From: Auanema rhodensis
Lineage: Eukaryota; Nematoda; Chromadorea; Rhabditida; Rhabditidae
Direction: 5' to 3'
Assembly (NCBI GenBank): GCA_964057225.1
Contig: CAXKVF010000082.1
Span: 186,001-250,000 of the forward strand
Length of the DNA stretch: 64,000 nucleotides
Both the position numbers and the translations under genes were made by a program. How positions within the stretch are numbered: the stretch's first letter is position 1; the number at the start of each line of letters is the position of its first letter. The notes under the pieces are model-generated. The model made no database searches and had not been told where the DNA came from. It worked only from the letters and a program-made list of their open reading frames with translations. Shown piece by piece: positions 10,913-25,696 of this stretch.

Positions 10913-12672
10913 AAGTCATGGTTACCATGAAGCAATATCAATAAAAATTTGTTTTTAGACTAATATGGACATGGGGAATCTAATTTTGAAAACCGCATCT
11001 CTTTATCTTTCACGTGAAGCGAGTTACATATCAAGTGCACATCACGTGTACATTTAATTAGCATAAATTAAAGTTCACGTAAATTTCAAAGTCATGGTTA
11101 CCATGAACCAATATCAATAAAAATTTGTTTTTAGACTAATATGGACATGGGGAATCTAATTTTGAAAACCGCATCTCTTTATCTTTCACGTGAAGCGAGT
11201 TACATACCAAGTGCACATCACGTGTACATTTAATTAGCATAAATTAAAGTTCACGTAAAATTCAAAGTCATTATTACCATGCACCAATATCAATAAAAAT
11301 TTGTTTTTAGACTAATATGGACATGTGGAATCTAATTTTGAAAACCGCATCTCTTTATCTTTCACGTGAAGCGAGTTACATACCAAGTGCACATCACGTG
11401 TACATTTAATTAGCATAAATTAAAGTTCACGTAAATTTCAAAGTCATGGTTACCATGAACCAATATCAATAAAAATTTGTTTTTAGACTAATATGGACAT
11501 GGGGAATCTAATTTTGGAAACCGCATCTCTTTATCTTTCACGTGAAGCGAGTTACATACCAAGTGCACATCACGTGTACATTTAATTAGCATAAATTAAA
11601 GTTCACGTAAATTTCAAAGTCATGGTTACCATGAACCAATATCAATAAAAATTTGTTTTTAGACTAATATGGACATGTGGAATCTAATTTTGAAAACCGC
11701 ATCTCTTTATCTTTCACGTGAAGCGAGTTACATACCAAGTGCACATCACGTGTACATTTAATTAGCATAAATTAAAGTTCACGTAAATTTCAAAGTCATG
11801 GTTACCATGCACCAATATCAATAAAAATTTGTTTTTAGACTAATATGGACATGGGGAATCTAATTTTGAAAACCGCATCTCTTTATCTTTCACGTGAAGC
11901 GAGTTACATACCAAGTGCACATCACGTGTACATTTAATTAGCATAAATTAAAGTTCACGTAAATTTCAAAGTCATGGTTACCATGAACCAATATCAATAA
12001 AAATTTGTTTTTAGACTAATATGGACATGGGGAATCTAATTTTGAAAACCGCATCTCTTTATCTTTCACGTGAAGCGAGTTACATACCAAGTGCACATCA
12101 CGTGTACATTTAATTAGCATAAATTAAAGTTCACGTAAATTTCAAAGTCATGGTTACCATGAACCTATATCAATAAAAATTTGTTTTTAGACTAATATGG
12201 ACATGGGGAATCTAATTTTGAAAACCTCATCTCTTTATCTTTCACGTGAAGCGAGTTACATACCAAGTGCACATCACGTGTACATTTAATTAGCATAAAT
12301 TAAAGTTCACGTAAATTTCAAAGTCATGGTTACCATGAACCAATATCAATAAAAATTTGTTTTTAGACTAATATGGACATGGGGAATCTAATTTTGAAAA
12401 CCGCATCTCTTTATCTTTCACGTGAAGCGAGTTACATACCAAGTGCACATCACGTGTACATTCAATTAGCATAAATTAAAGTTCACGTAAATTTCAAAGT
12501 CATGGTTACCATGAACCAATATCAATAAAAATTTGTTTTTAGACTAATATGGACATGGGGAATCTAATTTTGAAAACCGCATCTCTTTATCTTTCACGTG
12601 AAGCGAGTTACATACCAAGTGCACATCACGTGTAAATTTAATTAGCATAAATTAAAGTTCACGTAAATTTCA
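10913..12672. repeat. Module copy 2 with an extra monomer
   Basis: Order: K with the 'tatcaag' change (11,031); A t172a; C g62t; A a77g; A g62t; C; A; T g83t; A t143c; A c139a. The first marker lies 3,520 bp (20 monomers) from its partner at 7,511, but c139a lies 3,696 bp (21 monomers) away (8,939 to 12,635). One monomer was therefore gained or lost between the two markers; the A g62t monomer at 11,617 is the best candidate. The C monomer at 11,265 has a private double change, CATTATTACC. Confidence 0.82.
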
Positions 12673-14080
12673 AAGTCATGGTTACCATGAAGCAATATCA
12701 ATAAAAATTTGTTTTTAGACTAATATGGACATGTGGAATCTAATTTTGAAAACCGCATCTCTTTATCTTTCACGTGAAGCGAGTTACATACCAAGTGCAC
12801 ATCACGTGTACATTTAATTAGCATAAATTAAAGTTCACGTAAATTTCAAAGTCATGGTTACCATGAACCAATATCAATAAAAATTTGTTTTTAGACTAAT
12901 ATGGACATGGGGAATCTAATTTTGAAAACCGCATCTCTTTATCTTTCACGTGAAGCGAGTTACATACCAAGTGCACATCACGTGTACATTTAATTAGCAT
13001 AAATTAAAGTTCACGTAAAATTCAAAGTCATGGTTACCATGCACCAATATCAATAAAAATTTGTTTTTAGACTAATATGGACATGTGGAATCTAATTTTG
13101 AAAACCGCATCTCTTTATCTTTCACGTGAAGCGAGTTACATACCAAGTGCACATCACGTGTACATTTAATTAGCATAAATTAAAGTTCACGTAAATTTCA
13201 AAGTCATGGTTACCATGAACCAATATCAATAAAAATTTGTTTTTAGACTAATATGGACATGGGGAATCTAATTTTGAAAACCGCATCTCTTTATCTTTCA
13301 CGTGAAGCGAGTTACATACCAAGTGCACATCACGTGTACATTCAATTAGCATAAATTAAAGTTCACGTAAATTTCAAAGTCATGGTTACCATGAACCAAT
13401 ATCAATAAAAATTTGTTTTTAGACTAATATGGACATGGGGAATCTAATTTTGAAAACCGCATCTCTTTATCTTTCACGTGAAGCGAGTTACATACCAAGT
13501 GCACATCACGTGTAAATTTAATTAGCATAAATTAAAGTTCACGTAAATTTCAAAGTCATGGTTACCATGAAGCAATATCAATAAAAATTTGTTTTTAGAC
13601 TAATATGGACATGTGGAATCTAATTTTGAAAACCGCATCTCTTTATCTTTCACGTGAAGCGAGTTACATACCAAGTGCACATCACGTGTACATTTAATTA
13701 GCATAAATTAAAGTTCACGTAAATTTCAAAGTCATGGTTACCATGAACCAATATCAATAAAAATTTGTTTTTAGACTAATATGGACATGGGGAATCTAAT
13801 TTTGAAAACCGCATCTCTTTATCTTTCACGTGAAGCGAGTTACATACCAAGTGCACATCACGTGTACATTTAATTAGCATAAATTAAAGTTCACGTAAAA
13901 TTCAAAGTCATGGTTACCATGCACCAATATCAATAAAAATTTGTTTTTAGACTAATATGGACATGTGGAATCTAATTTTGAAAACCGCATCTCTTTATCT
14001 TTCACGTGAAGCGAGTTACATACCAAGTGCACATCACGTGTACATTTAATTAGCATAAATTAAAGTTCACGTAAATTTCA
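12321..14080. repeat. 5-monomer HOR, two 880-bp units
   Basis: Units 12,321-13,200 and 13,201-14,080 share A t143c; A c139a (12,635 and 13,515); K g62t; A t172a; C g62t. Every marker is repeated at exactly 880 bp, so this is a recent tandem duplication of five monomers taken from the end of module copy 2. Confidence 0.87.
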
Positions 14081-15840
14081 AAGTCATGGTTACCATGAAC
14101 CAATATCAATAAAAATTTGTTTTTAGACTAATATGGACATGGGGAATCTAATTTTGGAAACCGCATCTCTTTATCTTTCACGTGAAGCGAGTTACATACC
14201 AAGTGCACATCACGTGTACATTTAATTAGCATAAATTAAAGTTCACGTAAATTTCAAAGTCATGGTTACCATGCACCAATATCAATAAAAATTTGTTTTT
14301 AGACTAATATGGACATGGGGAATCTAATTTTGAAAACCGCATCTCTTTATCTTTCACGTGAAGCGAGTTACATACCAAGTGCACATCACGTGTACATTTA
14401 ATTAGCATAAATTAAAGTTCACGTAAATTTCAAAGTCATGGTTACCATGAACCAATATCAATAAAAATTTGTTTTTAGACTAATATGGACTTGGGGAATC
14501 TAATTTTGTAAACCGCATCTCTTTATCTTTCACGTGAAGCGAGTTACATACCAAGTGCACATCACGTGTACATTTAATTAGCATAAATTAAAGTTCACGT
14601 AAATTTCAAAGTCATGGTTACCATGAACCTATATCAATAAAAATTTGTTTTTAGACTAATATGGACATGGGGAATCTAATTTTGAAAACCGCATCTCTTT
14701 ATCTTTCACGTGAAGCGAGTTACATACCAAGTGCACATCACGTGTACATTTAATTAGCATAAATTAAAGTTCACGTAAATTTCAAAGTCATGGTTACCAT
14801 GAACCAATATCAATAAAAATTTGTTTTTAGACTAATATGGACATGGGGAATCTAATTTTGAAAACCGCATCTCTTTATCTTTCACGTGAAGCGAGTTACA
14901 TACCAAGTGCACATCACGTGTACATTTAATTAGCATAAATTAAAGTTCACGTAAATTTCAAAGTCATGGTTACCATGAACCAATATCAATAAAAATTTGT
15001 TTTTAGACTAATATGGACATGGGGAATCTAATTTTGGAAACCGCATCTCTTTATCTTTCACGTGAAGCGAGTTACATACCAAGTGCACATCACGTGTACA
15101 TTTAATTAGCATAAATTAAAGTTCACGTAAATTTCAAAGTCATGGTTACCATGAACCAATATCAATAAAAATTTGTTTTTAGACTAATATGGACATGGGG
15201 AATCTAATTTTGAAAACCGCATCTCTTTATCTTTCACGTGAAGCGAGTTACATACCAAGTGCACATCACGTGTACATTTAATTAGCATAAATTAAAGTTC
15301 ACGTAAATTTCAAAGTCATGGTTACCATGAACCTATATCAATAAAAATTTGTTTTTAGACTAATATGGACATGGGGAATCTAATTTTGAAAACCTCATCT
15401 CTTTATCTTTCACGTGAAGCGAGTTACATACCAAGTGCACATCACGTGTACATTTAATTAGAATAAATTAAAGTTCACGTAAATTTCAAAGTCATGGTTA
15501 CCATGAACCAATATCAATAAAAATTTGTTTTTAGACTAATATGGACATGGGGAATCTAATTTTGAAAACCGCATCTCTTTATCTTTCACGTGAAGCGAGT
15601 TACATACCAAGTGCACATCACGTGTACATTTAATTAGCATAAATTAAAGTTCACGTAAATTTCAAAGTCATGGTTACCATGAACCAATATCAATAAAAAT
15701 TTGTTTTTAGACTAATATGGACATGGGGAATCTAATTTTGAAAACCGCATCTCTTTATCTTTCACGTGAAGCGAGTTACATACCAAGTGCACATCACGTG
15801 TACATTTAATTAGCATAAATTAAAGTTCACGTAAATTTCA
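14081..15840. repeat. Module remnant and near-consensus monomers
   Basis: After the 880-bp doublet come A a77g, C, an A with two changes (a59t giving GACTTGGGG and a77t giving TTTGTAAAC), T, A, A a77g, A, T g83t with a private 'attagaataa' change, A and A. The C, A, T order following A a77g matches the second half of the recurrent module, so this looks like a partial copy that has diverged. Confidence 0.65.
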
Positions 15841-17776
15841 AAGTCATGGTTACCATGAAGCAATATCAATAAAAATTTGTTTTTAGACTAATATGGACAT
15901 GGGGAATCTAATTTTGAAAACCGCATCTCTTTATCTTTCACGTGAAGCGAGTTACATACCAAGTGCACATCACGTGTACATTTAATTAGCATAAATTAAA
16001 GTTCACGTAAATTTCAAAGTCATGGTTACCATGAACCAATATCAATAAAAATTTGTTTTTAGACTAATATGGACATGGGGAATCTAATTTTGAAAACCGC
16101 ATCTCTTTATCTTTCACGTGAAGCGAGTTACATACCAAGTGCACATCACGTGTACATTTAATTAGCATAAATTAAAGTTCACGTAAAATTCAAAGTCATG
16201 GTTACCATGCACCAATATCAATAAAAATTTGTTTTTAGACTAATATGGACATGTGGAATCTAATTTTGAAAACCGCATCTCTTTATCTTTCACGTGAAGC
16301 GAGTTACATACCAAGTGCACATCACGTGTACATTTAATTAGCATAAATTAAAGTTCACGTAAATTTCAAAGTCATGGTTACCATGAACCAATATCAATAA
16401 AAATTTGTTTTTAGACTAATATGGACATGGGGAATCTAATTTTGGAAACCGCATCTCTTTATCTTTCACGTGAAGCGAGTTACATACCAAGTGCACATCA
16501 CGTGTACATTTAATTAGCATAAATTAAAGTTCACGTAAATTTCAAAGTCATGGTTACCATGAACCAATATCAATAAAAATTTGTTTTTAGACTAATATGG
16601 ACATGGGGAATCTAATTTTGAAAACCGCATCTCTTTATCTTTCACGTGAAGCGAGTTACATACCAAGTGCACATCACGTGTACATTTAATTAGCATAAAT
16701 TAAAGTTCACGTAAATTTCAAAGTCATGGTTACCATGCACCAATATCAATAAAAATTTGTTTTTAGACTAATATGGACATGGGGAATCTAATTTTGAAAA
16801 CCGCATCTCTTTATCTTTCACGTGAAGCGAGTTACATACCAAGTGCACATCACGTGTACATTTAATTAGCATAAATTAAAGTTCACGTAAATTTCAAAGT
16901 CATGGTTACCATGAACCAATATCAATAAAAATTTGTTTTTAGACTAATATGGACATGGGGAATCTAATTTTGAAAACCACATCTCTTTATCTTTCACGTG
17001 AAGCGAGTTACATACCAAGTGCACATCACGTGTACATTTAATTAGCATAAATTAAAGTTCACGTAAATTTCAAAGTCATGGTTACCATGAACCTATATCA
17101 ATAAAAATTTGTTTTTAGACTAATATGGACATGGGGAATCTAATTTTGAAAACCTCATCTCTTTATCTTTCACGTGAAGCGAGTTACATACCAAGTGCAC
17201 ATCACGTGTACATTTAATTAGCATAAATTAAAGTTCACGTAAATTTCAAAGTCATGGTTACCATGAACCAATATCAATAAAAATTTGTTTTTAGACTAAT
17301 ATGGACATGGGGAATCTAATTTTGAAAACCGCATCTCTTTATCTTTCACGTGAAGCGAGTTACATACCAAGTGCACATCACGTGTACATTCAATTAGCAT
17401 AAATTAAAGTTCACGTAAATTTCAAAGTCATGGTTACCATGAACCAATATCAATAAAAATTTGTTTTTAGACTAATATGGACATGGGGAATCTAATTTTG
17501 AAAACCGCATCTCTTTATCTTTCACGTGAAGCGAGTTACATACCAAGTGCACATCACGTGTAAATTTAATTAGCATAAATTAAAGTTCACGTAAATTTCA
17601 AAGTCATGGTTACCATGAAGCAATATCAATAAAAATTTGTTTTTAGACTAATATGGACATGTGGAATCTAATTTTGAAAACCGCATCTCTTTATCTTTCA
17701 CGTGAAGCGAGTTACATACCAAGTGCACATCACGTGTACATTTAATTAGCATAAATTAAAGTTCACGTAAATTTCA
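15841..17776. repeat. Module copy 3, 4,928 bp from copy 2
   Basis: Eleven monomers, K; A t172a; C g62t; A a77g; A; C; A; T g83t; A t143c; A c139a; K g62t, lie exactly 28 monomers (4,928 bp) downstream of the matching series starting at 10,913. Differences are few: this K lacks the 'tatcaag' change, the fifth monomer lacks g62t, and the seventh has a private g83a (ACCACATC). Confidence 0.83.
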
Positions 17777-17952
17777 AAGTCATGGTTACCATGAACCAAT
17801 ATCAATAAAAATTTGTTTTTAGACTAATATGGACATGGGGAATCTAATTTTGAAAACCGCATCTCTTTATCTTTCACGTGAAGCGAGTTACATACCAAGT
17901 GCACATCACGTGTACATTTAATTAGCATAAATTAAAGTTCACGTAAATTTCA

Positions 17953-20592
17953 AAGTCATGGTTACCATGAACCAATATCAATAAAAATTTGTTTTTAGAC
18001 TAATATGGACATGGGGAATCTAATTTTGGAAACCGCATCTCTTTATCTTTCACGTAAAGCGAGTTACATACCAAGTGCACATCACGTGTACATTTAATTA
18101 GCATAAATTAAAGTTCACGTAAATTTCAAAGTCATGGTTACCATGAACCAATATCAATAAAAATTTGTTTTTAGACTAATATGGACATGGGGAATCTAAT
18201 TTTGAAAACCGCATCTCTTTATCTTTCACGTGAAGCGAGTTACATACCAAGTGCACATCACGTGTACATTTAATTAGCATAAATTAAAGTTCACGTAAAT
18301 TTCAAAGTCATGGTTACCATGAAGCAATATCAATAAAAATTTGTTTTTAGACTAATATGGACATGGGGAATCTAATTTTGGAAACCGCATCTCTTTATCT
18401 TTCACGTGAAGCGAGTTACATACCAAGTGCACATCACGTGTACATTTAATTAGCATAAATTAAAGTTCACGTAAAATTCAAAGTCATGGTTACCATGCAC
18501 CAATATCAATAAAAATTTGTTTTTAGACTAATATGGACATGGGGAATCTAATTTTGAAAACCGCATGTCTTTATCTTTCACGTGAAGCGAGTTACATACC
18601 AAGTGCACATCACGTGTACATTTAATTAGCATAAATTAAAGTTCACGTAAATTTCAAAGTCATGGTTACCATGAACCAATATCAATAAAAATTTGTTTTT
18701 AGACTAATATGGACATGGGGAATCTAATTTTGGAAACCGCATCTCTTTATCTTTCACGTGAAGCGAGTTACATACCAAGTGCACATCACGTGTACATTTA
18801 ATTAGCATAAATTAAAGTTCACGTAAATTTCAAAGTCATGGTTACCATGAACCAATATCAATAAAAATTTGTTTTTAGACTAATATGGACATGGGGAATC
18901 TAATTTTGGAAACCGCATCTCTTTATCTTTCACGTAAAGCGAGTTACATACCAAGTGCACATCACGTGTACATTTAATTAGCATAAATTAAAGTTCACGT
19001 AAATTTCAAAGTCATGGTTACCATGCACCAATATCAATAAAAATTTGTTTTTAGACTAATATGGACATGGGGAATCTAATTTTGAAAACCGCATGTCTTT
19101 ATCTTTCACGTGAAGCGAGTTACATACCAAGTGCACATCACGTGTACATTTAATTAGCATAAATTAAAGTTCACGTAAATTTCAAAGTCATGGTTACCAT
19201 GAACCAATATCAATAAAAATTTGTTTTTAGACTAATATGGACATGGGGAATCTAATTTTGGAAACCGCATCTCTTTATCTTTCACGTGAAGCGAGTTACA
19301 TACCAAGTGCACATCACGTGTACATTTAATTAGCATAAATTAAAGTTCACGTAAATTTCAAAGTCATGGTTACCATGAACCAATATCAATAAAAATTTGT
19401 TTTTAGACTAATATGGACATGGGGAATCTAATTTTGAAAACCTCATCTCTTTATCTTTCACGTGAAGCGAGTTACATACCAAGTGCACATCACGTGTACA
19501 TTTAATTAGCATAAATTAAAGTTCACGTAAATTTCAAAGTCATGGTTACCATGAAGCAATATCAATAAAAATTTGTTTTTAGACTAATATGGACATGAAG
19601 AATCTAATTTTGAAAACCGCATCTCTTTATCTTTCACGTGAAGCGAGTTACATACCAAGTGCACATCACGTGTACATTTAATTAGCATAAATTAAAGTTC
19701 ACGTAAATTTCAAAGTCATGGTTACCATGAACCAATATCAATAAAAATTTGTTTTTAGACTAATATGGACATGGGGAATCTAATTTTGGAAACCGCATCT
19801 CTTTATCTTTCACGTAAAGCGAGTTACATACCAAGTGCACATCACGTGTACATTTAATTAGCATAAATTAAAGTTCACGTAAATTTCAAAGTCATGGTTA
19901 CCATGCACCAATATCAATAAAAATTTGTTTTTAGACTAATATGGACATGGGGAATCTAATTTTGAAAACCGCATGTCTTTATCTTTCACGTGAAGCGAGT
20001 TACATACCAAGTGCACATCACGTGTACATTTAATTAGCATAAATTAAAGTTCACGTAAATTTCAAAGTCATGGTTACCATGAACCAATATCAATAAAAAT
20101 TTGTTTTTAGACTAATATGGACATGGGGAATCTAATTTTGGAAACCGCATCTCTTTATCTTTCACGTGAAGCGAGTTACATACCAAGTGCACATCACGTG
20201 TACATTTAATTAGCATAAATTAAAGTTCACGTAAATTTCAAAGTCATGGTTACCATGAACCAATATCAATAAAAATTTGTTTTTAGACTAATATGGACAT
20301 GGGGAATCTAATTTTGAAAACCTCATCTCTTTATCTTTCACGTGAAGCGAGTTACATACCAAGTGCACATCACGTGTACATTTAATTAGCATAAATTAAA
20401 GTTCACGTAAATTTCAAAGTCATGGTTACCATGAAGCAATATCAATAAAAATTTGTTTTTAGACTAATATGGACATGGGGAATCTAATTTTGAAAACCGC
20501 ATCTCTTTATCTTTCACGTGAAGCGAGTTACATACCAAGTGCACATCACGTGTACATTTAATTAGCATAAATTAAAGTTCACGTAAAATTCA
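17953..20592. repeat. g104a / c87g HOR family, 5-monomer (880-bp) units
   Basis: Units 18,833-19,712 and 19,713-20,592 both read A a77g+g104a; C c87g; A a77g; A g83t; K. The g104a markers at 18,936 and 19,816 and the c87g markers at 19,095 and 19,975 are each 880 bp apart. A partial copy precedes (17,953-18,832; g104a at 18,056, c87g at 18,567). The g104a change destroys the first CACGTG in these monomers. Private changes include gg62-63aa (GAAGAATC) in the K at 19,537. Confidence 0.85.
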
Positions 20593-23500
20593 AAGTCATG
20601 GTTACCATGCACCAATATCAATAAAAATTTGTTTTTAGACTAATATGGACATGGGGAATCTAATTTTGAAAACCGCATGTCTTTATCTTTCACGTGAAGC
20701 GAGTTACATACCAAGTGCACATCACGTGTACATTTAATTAGCATAAATTAAAGTTCACGTAAATTTCAAAGTCATGGTTACCATGAACCAATATCAATAA
20801 AAATTTGTTTTTAGACTAATATGGACATGGGGAATCTAATTTTGGAAACCGCATCTCTTTATCTTTCACGTGAAGCGAGTTACATACCAAGTGCACATCA
20901 CGTGTACATTTAATTAGCATAAATTAAAGTTCACGTAAATTTCAAAGTCATGGTTACCATGAACCAATATCAATAAAAATTTGTTTTTAGACTAATATGG
21001 ACATGGGGAATCTAATTTTGGAAACCGCATCTCTTTATCTTTCACGTAAAGCGAGTTACATACCAAGTGCACATCACGTGTACATTTAATTAGCATAAAT
21101 TAAAGTTCACGTAAATTTCAAAGTCATGGTTACCATGCACCAATATCAATAAAAATTTGTTTTTAGACTAATATGGACATGGGGAATCTAATTTTGAAAA
21201 CCGCATGTCTTTATCTTTCACGTGAAGCGAGTTACATACCAAGTGCACATCACGTGTACATTTAATTAGCATAAATTAAAGTTCACGTAAATTTCAAAGT
21301 CATGGTTACCATGAACCAATATCAATAAAAATTTGTTTTTAGACTAATATGGACATGGGGAATCTAATTTTGGAAACCGCATCTCTTTATCTTTCACGTG
21401 AAGCGAGTTACATACCAAGTGCACATCACGTGTACATTTAATTAGCATAAATTAAAGTTCACGTAAATTTCAAAGTCATGGTTACCATGAACCAATATCA
21501 ATAAAAATTTGTTTTTAGACTAATATGGACATGGGGAATCTAATTTTGGAAACCGCATCTCTTTATCTTTCACGTAAAGCGAGTTACATACCAAGTGCAC
21601 ATCACGTGTACATTTAATTAGCATAAATTAAAGTTCACGTAAATTTCAAAGTCATGGTTACCATGAACCAATATCAATAAAAATTTGTTTTTAGACTAAT
21701 ATGGACATGGGGAATCTAATTTTGAAAACCGCATCTCTTTATCTTTCACGTGAAGCGAGTTACATACCAAGTGCACATCACGTGTACATTTAATTAGCAT
21801 AAATTAAAGTTCACGTAAATTTCAAAGTCATGGTTACCATGCACCAATATCAATAAAAATTTGTTTTTAGACTAATATGGACATGGGGAATCTAATTTTG
21901 AAAACCGCATCTCTTTATCTTTCACGTGAAGCGAGTTACATACCAAGTGCACATCACGTGTACATTTAATTAGCATAAATTAAAGTTCACGTAAATTTCA
22001 AAGTCATGGTTACCATGAAGCAATATCAATAAAAATTTGTTTTTAGACTAATATGGACATGGGGAATCTAATTTTGAAAACCGCATCTCTTTATCTTTCA
22101 CGTGAAGCGAGTTACATACCAAGTGCACATCACGTGTACATTTAATTAGCATAAATTAAAGTTCACGTAAAATTCAAAGTCATGGTTACCATGCACCAAT
22201 ATCAATAAAAATTTGTTTTTAGACTAATATGGACATGGGGAATCTAATTTTGAAAACCGCATGTCTTTATCTTTCACGTGAAGCGAGTTACATACCAAGT
22301 GCACATCACGTGTACATTTAATTAGCATAAATTAAAGTTCACGTAAATTTCAAAGTCATGGTTACCATGAACCAATATCAATAAAAATTTGTTTTTAGAC
22401 TAATATGGACATGGGGAATCTAATTTTGGAAACCGCATCTCTTTATCTTTCACGTGAAGCGAGTTACATACCAAGTGCACATCACGTGTACATTTAATTA
22501 GCATAAATTAAAGTTCACGTAAATTTCAAAGTCATGGTTACCATGAACCAATATCAATAAAAATTTGTTTTTAGACTAATATGGACATGGGGAATCTAAT
22601 TTTGAAAACCGCATCTCTTTATCTTTCACGTGAAGCGAGTTACATACCAAGTGCACATCACGTGTACATTTAATTAGCATAAATTAAAGTTCACGTAAAT
22701 TTCAAAGTCATGGTTACCATGCACCAATATCAATAAAAATTTGTTTTTAGACTAATATGGACATGGGGAATCTAATTTTGAAAACCGCATCTCTTTATCT
22801 TTCACGTGAAGCGAGTTACATACCAAGTGCACATCACGTGTACATTTAATTAGCATAAATTAAAGTTCACGTAAATTTCAAAGTCATGGTTACCATGAAC
22901 CTATATCAATAAAAATTTGTTTTTAGACTAATATGGACATGGGGAATCTAATTTTGAAAACCTCATCTCTTTATCTTTCACGTGAAGCGAGTTACATACC
23001 AAGTGCACATCACGTGTACATTTAATTAGCATAAATTAAAGTTCACGTAAATTTCAAAGTCATGGTTACCATGAAGCAATATCAATAAAAATTTGTTTTT
23101 AGACTAATATGGACATGGGGAATCTAATTTTGAAAACCGCATCTCTTTATCTTTCACGTGAAGCGAGTTACATACCAAGTGCACATCACGTGTACATTTA
23201 ATTAGCATAAATTAAAGTTCACGTAAAATTCAAAGTCATGGTTACCATGCACCAATATCAATAAAAATTTGTTTTTAGACTAATATGGACATGTGGAATC
23301 TAATTTTGAAAACCGCATCTCTTTATCTTTCACGTGAAGCGAGTTACATACCAAGTGCACATCACGTGTACATTTAATTAGCATAAATTAAAGTTCACGT
23401 AAATTTCAAAGTCATGGTTACCATGAACCAATATCAATAAAAATTTGTTTTTAGACTAATATGGACATGGGGAATCTAATTTTGGAAACCGCATCTCTTT

Positions 23501-25696
23501 ATCTTTCACGTGAAGCGAGTTACATACCAAGTGCACATCACGTGTACATTTAATTAGCATAAATTAAAGTTCACGTAAATTTCAAAGTCATGGTTACCAT
23601 GAACCAATATCTATAAAAATTTGTTTTTAGACTAATATGGACATGGGGAATCTAATTTTGAAAACCGCATCTCTTTATCTTTCACGTGAAGCGAGTTACA
23701 TACCAAGTGCACATCACGTGTACATTTAATTAGCATAAATTAAAGTTCACGTAAATTTCAAAGTCATGGTTACCATGAACCAATATCAATAAAAATTTGT
23801 TTTTAGACTAATATGGACTTGGGGAATCTAATTTTGAAAACCGCATCTCTTTATCTTTCACGTGAAGCGAGTTACATACCAAGTGCACATCACGTGTACA
23901 TTTAATTAGCATAAATTAAAGTTCACGTAAATTTCAAAGTCATGGTTACCATGAACCTATATCAATAAAAATTTGTTTTTAGACTAATATGGACATGGGG
24001 AATCTAATTTTGAAAACCTCATCTCTTTATCTTTCACGTGAAGCGAGTTACATACCAAGTGCACATCACGTGTACATTTAATTAGCATAAATTAAAGTTC
24101 ACGTAAATTTCAAAGTCATGGTTACCATGAACCAATATCAATAAAAATTTGTTTTTAGACTAATATGGACATGGGGAATCTAATTTTGAAAACCGCATCT
24201 CTTTATCTTTCACGTGAAGCGAGTTACATACCAAGTGCACATCACGTGTACATTTAATTAGCATAAATTAAAGTTCACGTAAAATTCAAAGTCATGGTTA
24301 CCATGCACCAATATCAATAAAAATTTGTTTTTAGACTAATATGGACATGTGGAATCTAATTTTGAAAACCGCATCTCTTTATCTTTCACGTGAAGCGAGT
24401 TACATACCAAGTGCACATCACGTGTACATTTAATTAGCATAAATTAAAGTTCACGTAAATTTCAAAGTCATGGTTACCATGAACCAATATCAATAAAAAT
24501 TTGTTTTTAGACTAATATGGACATGGGGAATCTAATTTTGGAAACCGCATCTCTTTATCTTTCACGTGAAGCGAGTTACATACCAAGTGCACATCACGTG
24601 TACATTTAATTAGCATAAATTAAAGTTCACGTAAATTTCAAAGTCATGGTTACCATGAACCAATATCAATAAAAATTTGTTTTTAGACTAATATGGACAT
24701 GGGGAATCTAATTTTGAAAACCGCATCTCTTTATCTTTCACGTGAAGCGAGTTACATACCAAGTGCACATCACGTGTACATTTAATTAGCATAAATTAAA
24801 GTTCACGTAAATTTCAAAGTCATGGTTACCATGCACCAATATCAATAAAAATTTGTTTTTAGACTAATATGGACATGGGGAATCTAATTTTGAAAACCGC
24901 ATCTCTTTATCTTTCACGTGAAGCGAGTTACATACCAAGTGCACATCACGTGTACATTTAATTAGCATAAATTAAAGTTCACGTAAATTTCAAAGTCATG
25001 GTTACCATGAACCAATATCAATAAAAATTTGTTTTTAGACTAATATGGACATGGGGAATCTAATTTTGAAAACCGCATCTCTTTATCTTTCACGTGAAGC
25101 GAGTTACATACCAAGTGCACATCACGTGTACATTTAATTAGCATAAATTAAAGTTCACGTAAATTTCAAAGTCATGGTTACCATGAACCTATATCAATAA
25201 AAATTTGTTTTTAGACTAATATGGACATGTGGAATCTAATTTTGAAAACCGCATCTCTTTATCTTTCACGTGAAGCGAGTTACATATCAAGTGCACATCA
25301 CGTGTACATTTAATTAGCATAAATTAAAGTTCACGTAAATTTCAAAGTCATGGTTATCATGAACCAATATCAATAAAAATTTGTTTTTAGACTAATATGG
25401 ACATGGGGAATCTAATTTTGGAAACCGCATCTCTTTATCTTTCACGTGAAGCGAGTTACATACCAAGTGCACATCACGTGTACATTTAATTAGCATAAAT
25501 TAAAGTTCACGTAAATTTCAAAGTCATGGTTACCATGAACCAATATCAATAAAAATTTGTTTTTAGACTAATATGGACATGGGGAATCTAATTTTGAAAA
25601 CCGCATCTCTTTATCTTTCACGTGAAGCGAGTTACATACCAAGTGCACATCACGTGTACATTTAATTAGCATAAATTAAAGTTCACGTAAATTTCA
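20593..25696. repeat. Mosaic of 3-, 5- and 7-monomer units
   Basis: C c87g monomers at 20,593, 21,121 and 22,177 and g104a sites at 21,048 and 21,576 give steps of 3, 6 and 7 monomers, so the 5-monomer unit upstream has been cut and rejoined at other spacings. From 23,057 the K, A t172a, C g62t, A a77g, A, A, T g83t module returns (23,057-24,112), then A t172a, C g62t, A a77g, A, C, A, T (24,113-25,344). The A a77g, A, C, A order at 24,465-25,168 is repeated at 25,345-26,048, an 880-bp step. Confidence 0.75.
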
